A DNA stretch of 64,000 bases. It comes from Cyanobacteria bacterium SBLK. GTDB lineage: Bacteria > Cyanobacteriota > Cyanobacteriia > Cyanobacteriales > Spirulinaceae. Location: positions 111,328 through 175,327 of the forward strand of contig JAGHZQ010000046.1 in NCBI GenBank assembly GCA_017746715.1, read 5' to 3'. Both the position numbers and the translations under genes were made by a program. Positions 34,244 through 44,417 of the stretch are shown here, in pieces; within the stretch, counting starts at the first letter, position 1; every line of letters begins with the position of its first letter. Below the pieces are notes generated by a model. The model did not search any database. It was given only the letters and a program-made list of their open reading frames with translations, and was not told where the DNA came from.

Positions 34244-37200
34244 ATGGAAAACAGAAACTCTCTCTCCGTTGCCGAACATCCCTACCCCGGTCAACCTTGG
34301 CTGGTCGAAGAACGAGATGCCTGTGGTGTCGGTTTTATCGCCGATCCGAAAGGCACGAGAACCCACAAACTCATCGAACAATCCCTCACGGCTTTAGGAT
34401 GCTTGGAACATCGTGGGGCGTGCAGTGCCGATCGCGATACGGGAGATGGCTCTGGCGTGATGACGGGAATTCCCCGAGAAGTGTTGCAAGCATGGTTTAA
34501 CGAACAAAATATCGCCATACCCGCCCCCGAATGCTTGGGAGTCGGGATGGTCTTTTTGCCCCAAGAAGAAGCACGGGCAAAAGAGGGTCGCGCTCATATT
34601 GAAGAAATTGTTAAAGGCGAGAATTTAGAAGTTTTGGGATGGCGAAAAGTTCCCATCGAACCGGAAATACTGGGACGACAGGCAAGGGAAAATTTACCGC
34701 GTATCGAACAGGTGATGGTGACATCCCCCACTTTAGAAGGAGATACCCTCGATCGCGTTCTCTACATTGCTCGCTCTCGGGTGGGCAAGCGGTTGAGCGA
34801 TGATTTTTATATCTGTTCCTTCTCCTGTCGCACGATTGTTTACAAAGGCATGGTGCGAGCGGAAATTTTGGGGCAGTTCTATCAGGATTTAGCCAACCCC
34901 GACTATCAAAGCGCCTTTGCCGTCTACCACCGCCGCTTCAGCACTAATACCATGCCCAAATGGTATCTGGCTCAACCCATGCGATTATTGGGGCATAACG
35001 GGGAAATCAATACGCTTCTGGGGAATATTAACTGGATGGCCGCGCGGGAAAGCAATCTACATCTTCCCGATTGGACCGATGACGATTTATCAGGTTTAAC
35101 TCCTATTGTCAATCCCCAAAATAGCGATTCTTCCAACTTGGATAGTGCCATGGAATTGTTGGTGCGGACGGGGCGATCGCCTCTCGAAGCGGCAATGATT
35201 CTCGTCCCGGAAGCCTACCAAAATCAACCGGATTTAGACGACCATCCTGAAATTGTCGAGTTTTACGACTATTACAGCAGCATTCAGGAGCCTTGGGACG
35301 GTCCGGCACTCTTGGTCTTCAGTGATGGCAAAACCATCGGCGCGACTTTAGATCGCAACGGTTTGCGCCCCGCTCGCTACTTCATTACTCGGGATAATTA
35401 CATCGTCGTTTCTTCGGAAGCGGGAGTGGTCGGATTACCGGAAGGGTCAATCGTGGAACGAGGCAGACTCGGCCCCGGTCAAACCATTGCGGTAGACTTG
35501 CAATCTCAAGAAGTTCTTAAGAATTGGGAAATCAAGCAACGCGTCGCCTGCAAGCATCCCTATGGGGAGTGGGTAAAGCAGCATCGCATCCAAATTTCTC
35601 CTCAATCTTTTGCTGAAACCCCCGTTTTAGAGGCAAGGGAATTATTGCGATCGCAGACGGCTTTCGGCTACACGGCAGAAGATGTCGATATGATCGTCGT
35701 GCCCATGGCGACCCTCGGTAAAGAACCGACGTTTTGTATGGGGGATGATATTCCTTTGGCCGTGCTGTCGGATAAGCCCCGCTTACTCTACGACTATTTT
35801 AAGCAACGTTTCGCACAGGTCACGAACCCCCCCATCGACCCCTTGCGAGAAAGTTTGGTGATGTCGTTGAATATGACTTTAGGCGATCGCGGCAATCTCT
35901 TAGAAGTGCAGCCGGAAAGCGCTAAAGTTCTCAAAATTGAAACGCCTGTTTTAAACAATGCCGAATTAGAGGAAATTAAAGCCTCTGGATTTGCCGTCAC
36001 GGAACTCTCGACGCTCTTCGATCTGGCTGCGGGTCCTGATGGTTTAGCAGAGGCTTTAAAAAAATTGTGCGCGGATGCCACAGAATCGGTAAAAGCAGGC
36101 AGCAAAGTGCTGATTTTGAGCGATCGCGCTTCTGCCATGGACGGTGAAAAACTTTATATTCCCCCGTTATTAGCAATAGGGGCAGTTCACCATCATTTGA
36201 TTCGCGAAGGATTGCGCTTGAAGGCTTCTTTAATTGTGGATACGGCGCAATGTTGGAGTACCCATCATTTTGCTTGTTTGGTGGGTTATGGCGCCTCTGG
36301 GATTTGTCCCTATTTGACCTTAGAAACCATTCGCAGTTGGTGGCACAACCCCAAAACGCAGAAGCTCATGGCGGGCGGCAAAGTTCCCCAAATGACGGTG
36401 GAAACCGCGCAAATCCAATATCGTAAGGCAGTTGAAGGGGGCTTGCTGAAGATTCTCTCTAAAATGGGGATTTCCCTCCTCTCTTCCTATCACGGCGCGC
36501 AGATTTTTGAGGCGATCGGTTTGGGAGAAGAGGTGGTTAATATCAGCTTTAACGGGACGACTTCGCGCTTGGGAGGCATGAATCTCGCGGATATTGCCAA
36601 AGAAGCGAGTGTCTTCCACGATCGCGCCTTCCCGGAACTCACCGATAAGAAATTAAAGGACTTCGGTTTTATCAATTACAAACCCGGCGGAGAATATCAC
36701 ATGGGTTCTCCAGCAATGGCAAAATCCTTACATAAAGCCGTGCGGGGGTTTGAAGAGATGAAGAAAGCTCGCAACCTCGCCGCCAACGGTCAAGGAAGTG
36801 CCTTAGTGGCCGAAAATTACGACCATTACGAGACTTATTTGAAGTATTTGGAAGGTCGTCCGGCGACAGCATTGCGGGATTTATTGGACTTCAAGAGCGA
36901 TCGCGCTGCCATTCCCCTCGAGGAAGTGGAATCTGTCGAAGAAATTGTCAAGCGCTTCTGTACTGGGGCGATGTCTTTAGGCTCCCTATCGCGAGAGGCC
37001 CACGAAGGGTTAGCGATCGCCATGAACCGCCTCGGGGGTAAATCCAACTCCGGCGAAGGAGGTGAAGATCCCCAACGCTTCGGCTCTATTGAAGATGTAG
37101 ACGAAACCGGACATTCTCCCTCTTTCCCCCACCTGAAAGGACTGCGAAACGGCGATAGTGCCTCTTCCTTCACCAAGCAGGTGGCATCGGGACGCTTCGG

Positions 37201-38899
37201 GGTCACTCCCGAATATCTGATGAATGGCAAGCAGTTAGAAATTAAGGTGGCGCAGGGGGCAAAACCGGGAGAAGGGGGACAGTTACCGGGCAAAAAAGTG
37301 AGTCCTTATATTGCCACATTGCGGCGATCGAAAGCCGGAGTCACTTTAATTTCTCCCCCACCCCACCACGATATTTACTCCATTGAAGACCTCGCCCAAT
37401 TGATTTTCGACCTGCACCAAATCAATCCCGAAGCAAAAGTTTCCGTAAAATTGGTGGCAGAAATCGGCATTGGCACCGTTGCGGCGGGGGTAGCGAAAGC
37501 GAACGCAGATGTGATTCAAATTTCCGGACACGATGGCGGTACCGGTGCCTCTCCCTTATCCTCCATCAAACACGCCGGAGCCCCTTGGGAATTGGGGGTG
37601 ACGGAAGTGCATCGAATGCTAATGGAAAACGGCCTGCGCGATCGCGTTTTATTGCGAGCCGATGGCGGTCTGAAAACCGGCTACGATGTGATGATGGCGG
37701 CATTAATGGGGGCGGAAGAGTATGGCTTCGGTTCCGTGGCGATGGTTGCAGAAGGCTGTATCATGGCACGAGTCTGCCATACCAATCAATGTCCGGTAGG
37801 AGTGGCGACGCAACAAGAACGCCTCCGCAAGCGCTTCCCCGGAACCCCGGATCATGTGGTTAATTTCTTCCTATTCGTGGCGGAAGAAGTGCGGCAATTG
37901 CTGGCAAAATTAGGCTATCGCAGTCTTTTGGAAGTCATCGGACGTTCCGACTTGTTAAAGGTGCGCGATGCAGAGATTACCAAAACCAAGGGATTAAATT
38001 TAACCTGTTTTACCCTACCTCCCGTCACTAGCGATCGCTCTTTCTTAAAACACGAACCCGTCCACGATAACGGGAAGGTGTTAGATAATTTGCTACTGAC
38101 AGATGCAGAGATCGTCGGGGCGATCGAAAATCAAGGGGTAGTGACGAAGGAAATCGCGATCGTCAACACCGATCGCACGACGGGGGCGCGAATTTCCGGA
38201 CAAATCGCCAAACGCTACGGTAATTCTGGCTTTGAGGGTCACTTAAACCTGCATTTCAAGGGGGCCGCGGGTCAGAGTTTCGGGGCGTTCAATTTACCCG
38301 GAATGACCCTGCGTTTGACGGGGGTTGCGAACGATTATGTGGGTAAGGGAATGCACGGAGGCGAGATTATTATTACCCCTTCTCCAGAATCCCAATACGA
38401 TCCTTCTGAAAATGCGATCGTGGGCAATACCTGCCTCTACGGTGCCACTGGCGGTACATTATACGCCAACGGACGGGCGGGGGAACGTTTTGGGGTGCGG
38501 AACTCCAAAGGGGTTGCAGTCATTGAAGGTGCCGGCGACCATTGTTGCGAATATATGACCGGAGGTGTTATCGTTGCGATCGGGTCTGTGGGTCGCAATG
38601 TCGGTGCCGGGATGACGGGAGGTTTGGGCTATTTCCTCGATGAAGATGGCAAGTTTGCCGCCCGCGTCAACCCGGAGATCGTCGATTTTCAGCGCATTGT
38701 CACTCCCGCAGGTGAGAAGCAGTTAAAGGACTTAATTTCCGCCCATGTGGAACGGACGGGGAGTGCGAAAGCTAAAACCATTCTGGCGAACTGGTCGGAG
38801 TATTTAGGTAAGTTCTGGCAGGTAGTACCGCCTTCAGAAGCCGAGACCCCTGAAACCAATGCGATCGCCAGTGAAGAAAAAGCTCTTTCTTCTGTGTGA
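34244..38899 (+). CDS. gltS: Ferredoxin-dependent glutamate synthase (Fd-GOGAT)
   Basis: Makes two glutamates from glutamine and 2-oxoglutarate with reduced ferredoxin, the second half of ammonium assimilation. The 1551-residue chain has the N-terminal glutaminase domain, whose nucleophile is Cys27 (after a short propeptide, [10 protein letters not shown]). A central domain, the FMN-binding synthase domain (about 830-1200) with [11 protein letters not shown] and [19 protein letters not shown], and the 3Fe-4S ligands Cys1172, Cys1178 and Cys1183 follow. The C-terminal beta-helix has repeated [27 protein letters not shown] turns. Fd-type rather than NADPH-type is inferred from the stand-alone subunit without gltD. 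Gene symbol glsF is also used. PetF (1142-1435) can supply electrons. Confidence 0.97.
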   Translation: MENRNSLSVAEHPYPGQPWLVEERDACGVGFIADPKGTRTHKLIEQSLTALGCLEHRGACSADRDTGDGSGVMTGIPREVLQAWFNEQNIAIPAPECLGVGMVFLPQEEARAKEGRAHIEEIVKGENLEVLGWRKVPIEPEILGRQARENLPRIEQVMVTSPTLEGDTLDRVLYIARSRVGKRLSDDFYICSFSCRTIVYKGMVRAEILGQFYQDLANPDYQSAFAVYHRRFSTNTMPKWYLAQPMRLLGHNGEINTLLGNINWMAARESNLHLPDWTDDDLSGLTPIVNPQNSDSSNLDSAMELLVRTGRSPLEAAMILVPEAYQNQPDLDDHPEIVEFYDYYSSIQEPWDGPALLVFSDGKTIGATLDRNGLRPARYFITRDNYIVVSSEAGVVGLPEGSIVERGRLGPGQTIAVDLQSQEVLKNWEIKQRVACKHPYGEWVKQHRIQISPQSFAETPVLEARELLRSQTAFGYTAEDVDMIVVPMATLGKEPTFCMGDDIPLAVLSDKPRLLYDYFKQRFAQVTNPPIDPLRESLVMSLNMTLGDRGNLLEVQPESAKVLKIETPVLNNAELEEIKASGFAVTELSTLFDLAAGPDGLAEALKKLCADATESVKAGSKVLILSDRASAMDGEKLYIPPLLAIGAVHHHLIREGLRLKASLIVDTAQCWSTHHFACLVGYGASGICPYLTLETIRSWWHNPKTQKLMAGGKVPQMTVETAQIQYRKAVEGGLLKILSKMGISLLSSYHGAQIFEAIGLGEEVVNISFNGTTSRLGGMNLADIAKEASVFHDRAFPELTDKKLKDFGFINYKPGGEYHMGSPAMAKSLHKAVRGFEEMKKARNLAANGQGSALVAENYDHYETYLKYLEGRPATALRDLLDFKSDRAAIPLEEVESVEEIVKRFCTGAMSLGSLSREAHEGLAIAMNRLGGKSNSGEGGEDPQRFGSIEDVDETGHSPSFPHLKGLRNGDSASSFTKQVASGRFGVTPEYLMNGKQLEIKVAQGAKPGEGGQLPGKKVSPYIATLRRSKAGVTLISPPPHHDIYSIEDLAQLIFDLHQINPEAKVSVKLVAEIGIGTVAAGVAKANADVIQISGHDGGTGASPLSSIKHAGAPWELGVTEVHRMLMENGLRDRVLLRADGGLKTGYDVMMAALMGAEEYGFGSVAMVAEGCIMARVCHTNQCPVGVATQQERLRKRFPGTPDHVVNFFLFVAEEVRQLLAKLGYRSLLEVIGRSDLLKVRDAEITKTKGLNLTCFTLPPVTSDRSFLKHEPVHDNGKVLDNLLLTDAEIVGAIENQGVVTKEIAIVNTDRTTGARISGQIAKRYGNSGFEGHLNLHFKGAAGQSFGAFNLPGMTLRLTGVANDYVGKGMHGGEIIITPSPESQYDPSENAIVGNTCLYGATGGTLYANGRAGERFGVRNSKGVAVIEGAGDHCCEYMTGGVIVAIGSVGRNVGAGMTGGLGYFLDEDGKFAARVNPEIVDFQRIVTPAGEKQLKDLISAHVERTGSAKAKTILANWSEYLGKFWQVVPPSEAETPETNAIASEEKALSSV

Positions 38900-38908
38900 T
38901 ATTGAGTT

Positions 38909-38948
38909 AGCGATCGCCTTTGGCAAGACTCCAAGTCAGGCGATCGCT
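38909..38948 (+). terminator. Terminator after gltS
   Basis: The perfect 11-base arms AGCGATCGCCT and AGGCGATCGCT flank an 18-base loop and are followed by CTTTTGTT. The arms contain the HIP1 octamer. It lies ten bases after the gltS stop codon. Confidence 0.75.
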
Positions 38949-39047
38949 CTTTTGTTAAGAATTACAACAAAATCTTGACTTTGGAATCATTCAGTGGCAG
39001 AAGTGTTGTTTTTGGATTATCAAGATTACCTTTGAGAATTTAAGAAT

Positions 39048-41708
39048 CTACGACTTCGTACCTGTACGAGTCATTTTAAAACCATATACATAAATATCAG
39101 CAAAGCCATAGCATTGAGCTTTTTCCCGCCATTGTGCTAGACCAATATCGCTTAAAAGTTCAGAAAACTCATTGAATGTCGATCTAATTTCCCCTGCGTT
39201 TTTTTGCCATATTTGTTTCAGTTCTTCTTTGGTTGGTAAAGCAGTAACACCTTCTAGAGCATCAAAAAATTGACTGAGTTCGGGATATTCTTGTTTGATC
39301 GCATCACAACGCTCTTCTGATGCTTTTTCTAATCCAACTTCTAGAGATCGCTTCCGAAGCAAGCGATCTCTCGGTGCCTGCACTGACGTTTGGTCTTTAT
39401 AGGTTAATTCATGTTGTTTTGCACCTTGTAATAAAACACTTAAACTTCGAGGAAATGTTGTCCCACTAGAATCAGTTAAGCGCTCATAGACCCATCTTGA
39501 TACATATTTAGATTTTTTTCCTTCTAGGTGAATTCCCCACAATAACTTTAATGCCTGTTCCACAGGGTCTTCATTGACTCTATCGATATTTTCCACAGGG
39601 GATAAGAGATCGAGTAAATCTTTAAACTTAGATGATTGTGTTGCTTGACGAAGTGCTAATCGTAAAAAATCTAGCCTTGTCCACTGTAAGTAAATATCAC
39701 GACCATTAAAATGACTTTTATTCTCAAAAATAAGTTTATCCCAAATATCCTCTCTAAGGAAAATTTTGAATCGAATAGATTGTAAATGACGTGCATCACA
39801 AGCCTGAATAAGTTGAAATAAGCCCGTTATAGCTCTTTGTTGCAGTTCTTTTGATGTAGGAAGATCTTCATCTAAATCATCGTATAGAAACCATAATATT
39901 TGATTGCAATCTTGCTGTTGTTCGTCGAGAAAATCTAGGGCATCGGGTAAAATCAATCTTAGTTCTAAGTCAGTAGCCAACTGAATTAGTGCTTGTGTAT
40001 GTTCGGACTGCCAATGCTGTTCCGATAGATTCTGTAAAATATTTCGTAGTTGTTCAAACTTTTTTGTTTTTTTACTTAAATTGGCAAGAAAATCCAAACT
40101 TCCAGAATGACAAATTCTGAGCAACAAATAAGCTCTCCATAATGTTTCCCAAGAACTATTTTTATCTTTCAGTTCTCGATCGAGAATTTCAAACTCATTA
40201 CGAGATGGACGATTATCCTGAACACTCCCATGTCCAGATAAGAAAATCACATTCTTTAGGCGTTCAGGTTCTAAATTGCGAACAATATCTTCATGTTTCA
40301 GAAATAGTAAATAAAGTTCGGTTTTCCCTGTTCCTTTTCTTCCTTTAATTAAACAAGTTGTTTCATCTAAAAATTTATTGAAATCAGCCGTTGGTTGAAA
40401 GAGAAAAGCATTGCCCTCTTGCCTTTGTTCGCTGGCATTTAATGATTGAAAATTGAGGCTTTCTATGATTTCCCAACGATTATTAGAATTTTGTAAAGTA
40501 GATTGAATATCATTTATCTGAGTATCTATGTCAATTAGATTTGCAATTTGATTATAGTAATTTACAAAATTTTCTATAGGGTAATTTTCAGCTAATGCAA
40601 CAGGTAAAAGATACGGAATTACTAATGGCTCTAAATCTTCTCCTTCTATATTATTTTGAGTAAGTCTATCTTCAAGTTGTTTGCTTAATAACTTCCACAT
40701 CTCTTTAACCTTAGCCATACCAAGATCGCTCGGATCGGGAACAGGTGAAAATACAAAATTGATTGATATTTTACCAAAAGATTGCAAAGATTTTACAAGG
40801 AGTTCGATTCCTTTTGCATTTTGGTCATTTGGAAATAAAAATACTATAGCTTCATTCGCAGCTTGGAGCAAAGAAAAAGCTCCCCATTTATTAATCCCCG
40901 TGCGGGAATCTACCAAGATAATATCGGGTTTGATTTGATTCTGAATATCTTGTCTAAAAACAGACCAAAGATCGTCACCATTATTAGTAAAACTTGTGGC
41001 ACGAAGATCGTCAACTTTAGAGATGTAATCAAAACTTAAAATACCGGCAGGAACAACAAAGAGCCTCCCAGTTGCATCAGGAACTCTGACTTCGCTAAAT
41101 ATTTTAGTTACGAGAATATCAGGTTCAATTCCTTCGGGTAAATAAGCACGTTCATAAAAATAATCAATAATCCCATAAGGAGGTTGTCGATCCAATTGAA
41201 AAGCTGTCGTTAAACCCGGTGCTTCTAAATCTAAATCAACAATTACAACTTTACGACCTCGTTTTGCTAAAATCCAAGCAACATGAATTAAAGCAGTTGT
41301 TCGTCCTACTCCACCTTTATAGGAGTAAAAAGTCACTGTTTTAGGGAAATGTTGTTCATTCTGCTCAGAAGGAGATTGATTTTGAGGGTTAGTTGCCCAC
41401 AATGCTAAATCTTGCCAAGTTTGGATTGTCTTTTCATCGGTAAGTTGTGGACGAGATAAATTGAGAGAATTCGCCTCCTCAACGGTGTATAAAGAAATAA
41501 AGCCTAGGGAGGGGGTGAATTCCTGAAGAATAGTTTGAATCTCCTCCCTTCGCTCTGACATGGAAAATCCTCTGAAGCGATCGCTAACAATAGTTAAATT
41601 CAAAAGTCCAGAAGTAGAGATATTGAAGTCAACCCATTCCTCTGACTTTTGCTCATACACATTAGTCAATTTTTGGTAGAGTTCTCTTTTTGGCCATTGT
41701 GTTTCCAT
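39048..41708 (-). CDS. KGGVGR-type ParA-like ATPase fused to a second P-loop NTPase
   Basis: An 886-residue protein with two NTPase modules. After about 115 residues of a helical N-terminus comes a ParA/MinD-like domain with the deviant Walker A KGGVGRTT (Lys131-Thr138), VVIVDLDLEAPGLTTA and DIILVDSRTGINKWG. A second module has the P-loop GRKGTGKT (456-463) and a Walker B-like acidic stretch WFLYDDLDEDL (about 605). An alpha-helical C-terminal region of about 200 residues has no recognised domain. KGGVGR-variant ATPases are known from bacterial conflict systems. The HEPN-like gene lies ten bases upstream on the same strand, so the two are probably one operon. Codons are more AT-rich than in flanking genes, suggesting acquisition. 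The biochemical activity is not known. Confidence 0.8.
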   Translation of the reverse strand: METQWPKRELYQKLTNVYEQKSEEWVDFNISTSGLLNLTIVSDRFRGFSMSERREEIQTILQEFTPSLGFISLYTVEEANSLNLSRPQLTDEKTIQTWQDLALWATNPQNQSPSEQNEQHFPKTVTFYSYKGGVGRTTALIHVAWILAKRGRKVVIVDLDLEAPGLTTAFQLDRQPPYGIIDYFYERAYLPEGIEPDILVTKIFSEVRVPDATGRLFVVPAGILSFDYISKVDDLRATSFTNNGDDLWSVFRQDIQNQIKPDIILVDSRTGINKWGAFSLLQAANEAIVFLFPNDQNAKGIELLVKSLQSFGKISINFVFSPVPDPSDLGMAKVKEMWKLLSKQLEDRLTQNNIEGEDLEPLVIPYLLPVALAENYPIENFVNYYNQIANLIDIDTQINDIQSTLQNSNNRWEIIESLNFQSLNASEQRQEGNAFLFQPTADFNKFLDETTCLIKGRKGTGKTELYLLFLKHEDIVRNLEPERLKNVIFLSGHGSVQDNRPSRNEFEILDRELKDKNSSWETLWRAYLLLRICHSGSLDFLANLSKKTKKFEQLRNILQNLSEQHWQSEHTQALIQLATDLELRLILPDALDFLDEQQQDCNQILWFLYDDLDEDLPTSKELQQRAITGLFQLIQACDARHLQSIRFKIFLREDIWDKLIFENKSHFNGRDIYLQWTRLDFLRLALRQATQSSKFKDLLDLLSPVENIDRVNEDPVEQALKLLWGIHLEGKKSKYVSRWVYERLTDSSGTTFPRSLSVLLQGAKQHELTYKDQTSVQAPRDRLLRKRSLEVGLEKASEERCDAIKQEYPELSQFFDALEGVTALPTKEELKQIWQKNAGEIRSTFNEFSELLSDIGLAQWREKAQCYGFADIYVYGFKMTRTGTKS

Positions 41709-41718
41709 TGCAATATCC

Positions 41719-42150
41719 TCAAAGTGTAGTTGCTTGTTTCTCTAGCCAGCTTTTCAAACTCCGATAAGCTGATAACCATTTTTTATAATCTGCATCGCTC
41801 GGTTCATTGCTAGAATAACGAAGATTAATAAAATGTCCACTTGGTGATTCAACGAGACTAATCCAGTCCATCACATGCCGTAGATTTTGTACTCGTGAAT
41901 TCAAACGATTGTGTCGTCGCAGTGCATTTTGAAAACTATGGCCCGGATTGGTGGTAGTATGACCGGGATTATTGGAATCTGTTTTCCATTCGCGATTTGC
42001 ACCTCTAGGTAACGAAGCAAATATCATAGATTTTAGCAAGCATTCTATTGTACAACCACCAAAGTGCATAGTTGCTATCTTTCTTTTAGAAGAGTTAAGT
42101 GTTTCAGTATCTTTATGACGTTCCAAAAAAGCAGCGTGATAATCTTCCAT
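41719..42150 (-). CDS. HEPN-like domain protein paired with KGGVGR ATPase
   Basis: A 143-residue helical protein. MHFGGCTIECLLKSMIFASL followed later by NPGHSFQNALRRHNRL, and the tail DYKKWLSAYRSLKSWLEKQ, give the pattern of the HEPN superfamily (A-x-H-L-G-G-x-x-x-E-C-x-L-K). Many HEPN proteins are RNA-cleaving toxins or nucleotidyltransferase partners. An R-x5-H string (RVQNLRH) is present, but its placement does not convincingly match the catalytic motif, so RNase activity is uncertain. It is the first gene of a two-gene unit with the ATPase at 39048-41708. The fit to HEPN is by pattern only. Confidence 0.6.
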   Translation of the reverse strand: MEDYHAAFLERHKDTETLNSSKRKIATMHFGGCTIECLLKSMIFASLPRGANREWKTDSNNPGHTTTNPGHSFQNALRRHNRLNSRVQNLRHVMDWISLVESPSGHFINLRYSSNEPSDADYKKWLSAYRSLKSWLEKQATTL

Positions 42151-42196
42151 ATTTATCTACAATAAAACTTTTACTATCATATCACAATCATTACAT

Positions 42197-42280
42197 GCGA
42201 TCGCATCTCATGCAGAAAAGTAACAAACCCTTGACTTTTGAGAAATTTGGCAAGGCGATCCTATAAATGTGCCAAAATAG
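42197..42280 (+). repeat. Dispersed repeat, copy A
   Basis: Begins GCGATCGCAT, then contains AAAAGTAACAAACCCTTGAC, GAGAAATTTGGCAAGGCGAT and ATAAATGTGCCAAAATAG. Closely matched by copy B (42,888) and in part by copy C (43,698). All three lie in the accessory block between short genes. Confidence 0.75.
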
Positions 42281-42294
42281 AAAAAAGCGATCGC

Positions 42295-42602
42295 CTAATC
42301 ATCCTCAAAGTCTATCAGTAACTCCTCTAAATCTTCATAATCATAGGAGGACGCTTGCGGACTGCTAAAATATCAATAATTGCTTCAGTTTCAGCGATCG
42401 CGTAAATGATTCGCTAATTATCTAATCGCAATCTTCTAATTTCAGTGTCAATATTGGGAATCTCCAAAACTTTACTATTGCTAGGACGCGGTGTATCTCC
42501 TAATCCCTTAATCTCTCGTTTAATTCGCTGCTTAATATTACCAGGAAGTTTTTTAATAGCTTGAAATGTTTCCGGGGTAATATAAATTTCGTATTGGCTC
42601 AC
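42295..42602 (-). pseudogene. ParE/RelE-family toxin, broken by a stop codon and a frameshift
   Basis: Starting at GTG 42602, overlapping the antitoxin stop, the frame encodes YEIYITPETFQAIKKLPGNIKQRIKREI and then EIRRLRLDN, the normal start of a ParE/RelE mRNA-interferase-like toxin. An in-frame TAG follows at 42,416-42,414 where Trp is expected. After it the frame continues RIIYAIAETEAIIDILAVRKRPP, and a one-base deletion near 42,345 restores DYEDLEELLIDFEDD to a stop at 42,297-42,295. The gene is therefore non-functional as read, while its antitoxin is intact. A truncated 62-residue product ending at the TAG would lack the catalytic C-terminus. Confidence 0.85.
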
Positions 42603-42823
42603 TCCAATTCCCCTTCAATTTCATCCCACTTTAACCAGCCTGCTTTTTGGCGATCGCCACCCGCTTCTTGGAGATCGTGCAAAGCAGTTTTAACACTTTC
42701 AATATCTTCTAGAGTTTCCAACCAATTCAATAACTTATGCCAATCTTCTAACTCTAAAACAGCTACTTTTTTACCTTCAAGTTTCGTGAATTTTAGCGAT
42801 CGCAAAAGATTGAGTGTGGTCAT
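42599..42823 (-). CDS. RelB/Phd-like antitoxin of the ParE/RelE module
   Basis: A 74-residue acidic protein: MTTLNLLRSLKFTKLEGKKVAVLELEDW, then WLETLEDIESVKTAL and a tail ending EIEGELE. This is the size and layout of Phd/RelB-type antitoxins, with a DNA-binding start and an acidic toxin-binding tail. The stop overlaps the toxin start by three bases (GTGA), as in coupled modules. Start at ATG 42823 is preceded by GGAAAG; an ATG at 42847 would add eight residues. Its partner toxin is broken, so it may now be an orphan antitoxin. Confidence 0.75.
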   Translation of the reverse strand: MTTLNLLRSLKFTKLEGKKVAVLELEDWHKLLNWLETLEDIESVKTALHDLQEAGGDRQKAGWLKWDEIEGELE

Positions 42824-42887
42824 GGAATTTCTTTCCAGCTTAATCATTCTTCTATCTTAGCAAAAAATAGAGTAGAGGATATCCGAA

Positions 42888-42972
42888 GCGATCGCATTAC
42901 CATCAAGAAAAGTAACAAACCCTTGACTTTCGAGAAATTTGGCAATGCGATCCTGTAAATGTGCCAGAATAG
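42888..42972 (+). repeat. Dispersed repeat, copy B
   Basis: Shares with copy A the blocks AAAAGTAACAAACCCTTGAC, GAGAAATTTGGCAATGCGAT and GTAAATGTGCCAGAATAG, again entered by GCGATCGCAT. It lies directly upstream of the Uma2 gene and may carry its promoter. Confidence 0.75.
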
Positions 42973-43028
42973 GAGAAGAATGCGATCCCGTTGTCTGAAA
43001 CCAAGAACTCGAAAAGCAGGAGGTAAAA

Positions 43029-43589
43029 ATGACAGCGCAATTACTCCGCAAGAAATTTACCGTCAGTGAATTCTGTAAAATGGCAGAAACAGGAATTTTC
43101 AGCGATGAGGATAATATTGAACTCATTGAGGGAGAGATTGTCGAAATGGGGAAAATTGGCAGACGACACGCTGCTTATTGCGATCGCTTAAACGACTTAT
43201 TTCGCGATAAATTTGCCAAACAAGTTCTCCTTCGCGTCCAAAGTCCGATAGAATTAAACAATTTATCTCAACCTCAACCCGATCTCGCTTTACTTCGACG
43301 CAGAGAAGATTACTACGAATCCGGACACCCCCAGCCTCATGATATCTTTTTATTAGTGGAAGTTGCCGATACAACCATAGACAGCGACAGAGAAATCAAA
43401 ATTCCTCTTTATGGCAAAAATGGTATTCTCGAAACATGGTTAATCGACATTAACGCACAATGTCTTGAAGTTTATCGCGATCCGAGTTCTCAAGGCTACC
43501 AAAGCACCCAAAAATTGAGACGAGGACAGAGTATTGCAAGTTTAATATTTCCTACAATCGCAATTGAAGTCAATGAAATCATGGGATAA
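43029..43589 (+). CDS. Uma2-family (DUF820) restriction-endonuclease-fold protein
   Basis: A 186-residue member of the Uma2/DUF820 family, which is greatly expanded in cyanobacteria. Conserved parts are NIELIEGEIVEMGKIGRRHA, QSPIELNNLSQPQPDLALLRRREDYYESGHPQPHDIFLLVEVADTT and KIPLYGKNGILETWLIDI. PQPDLALL and FLLVEVADT supply the D-(x)n-ExV variant of the PD-(D/E)XK core. Its biological role is not established; it may be linked to transposable elements or defence. AGGAGG precedes the ATG at 43029. Confidence 0.92.
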   Translation: MTAQLLRKKFTVSEFCKMAETGIFSDEDNIELIEGEIVEMGKIGRRHAAYCDRLNDLFRDKFAKQVLLRVQSPIELNNLSQPQPDLALLRRREDYYESGHPQPHDIFLLVEVADTTIDSDREIKIPLYGKNGILETWLIDINAQCLEVYRDPSSQGYQSTQKLRRGQSIASLIFPTIAIEVNEIMG

Positions 43590-43697
43590 AAATTCTATTG
43601 TTAAATTTAATAATAATTCAGAAAATAGATGGAATTAAACATGACGATCTTTGGCGATCGCTCTTAAGATGAAGAAAATTAAATCTCTCGTAGAAAA

Positions 43698-43764
43698 GCG
43701 ATCGCACTATCATTAAGAAAAGTAATAAACCCTTGACTTTCGAGCAATTTGGCAAAGCGATCGC
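43698..43764 (+). repeat. Dispersed repeat, copy C (partial)
   Basis: Begins GCGATCGCAC and contains AAAAGTAATAAACCCTTGAC and GAGCAATTTGGCAAAGCGAT, matching the first two-thirds of copies A and B. The last part is not retained. The surrounding 43,590-43,831 gap holds no other supported feature. Confidence 0.65.
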
Positions 43765-43831
43765 GCTTAATCATGAAATTAATCGACAAGGAACTGAAAT
43801 TAACTCAGTTCCCTATAGAAATTGATGAACT

Positions 43832-44236
43832 TTAAAGACAGGGTTCGGGTCCCCAATTTTCATGTCCTCGTCCGGGCTTACATTTAACTTGCGAACCCGC
43901 CCAATCTAATTTTTCTTTAAATTCCAAACAATAGCGAATTCCTTGTATGGAATCATCAGGCAAACCGACGAACATTTCCCTGACTATATCTGGGTTAGTA
44001 TACTCAATGGTCAGGACATCATACTGCCGTCCCTCGCTTTCTTGGGTATTGTCTTCGAAGAGAGCGATCGCTACCGTTTGAGGGGGAGCATTCTCCGGTA
44101 AATTCAAGTCGTCGAGAAGTTCAGAAGGATCGATCGCATTATAGTTATCGCGATCGCATTCTTTAGCGAATGCCTGACCGCTTCCAACAGTCAACAGAAA
44201 CAACATTGCAATGATGATAATGAAGGGCTTGAACAT
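43832..44236 (-). CDS. Secreted small protein, unknown function
   Basis: A 134-residue protein with a typical Sec signal peptide (MFKPFIIIIAMLFLLTVGSGQAFA, cut before KE). The mature part is acidic with four Cys (ECDRDNYN, RYCLEFKEK, KCKPGRG, EPCL) that could form two disulphides in the periplasm. The start ATG 44236 is chosen because it places the signal directly; an in-frame upstream extension of seven residues is less likely. No known domain was recognised. Confidence 0.65.
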   Translation of the reverse strand: MFKPFIIIIAMLFLLTVGSGQAFAKECDRDNYNAIDPSELLDDLNLPENAPPQTVAIALFEDNTQESEGRQYDVLTIEYTNPDIVREMFVGLPDDSIQGIRYCLEFKEKLDWAGSQVKCKPGRGHENWGPEPCL

Positions 44237-44417
44237 TTTTGTCTCACAAAAAATCAAAACATCAATAGCAAGATAACATCACTATGGAGAAGAGTAAACC
44301 CAAAGACTATTAAGATTGATTAAGAATTTAAACCTCTGACTTTAGGCAAAAGTTAAGGGATTGAATTAATACTTTTGAATCGATCGAACACCAAAGCTAG
44401 CATAATATCTGTAATTC

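Noticed and set aside
39048..41708. Reading the KGGVGR protein as an ordinary chromosome-partitioning ParA
   Set aside because: It is three times too long, has a second P-loop domain, lacks a ParB neighbour and sits in an operon with a HEPN-like gene.
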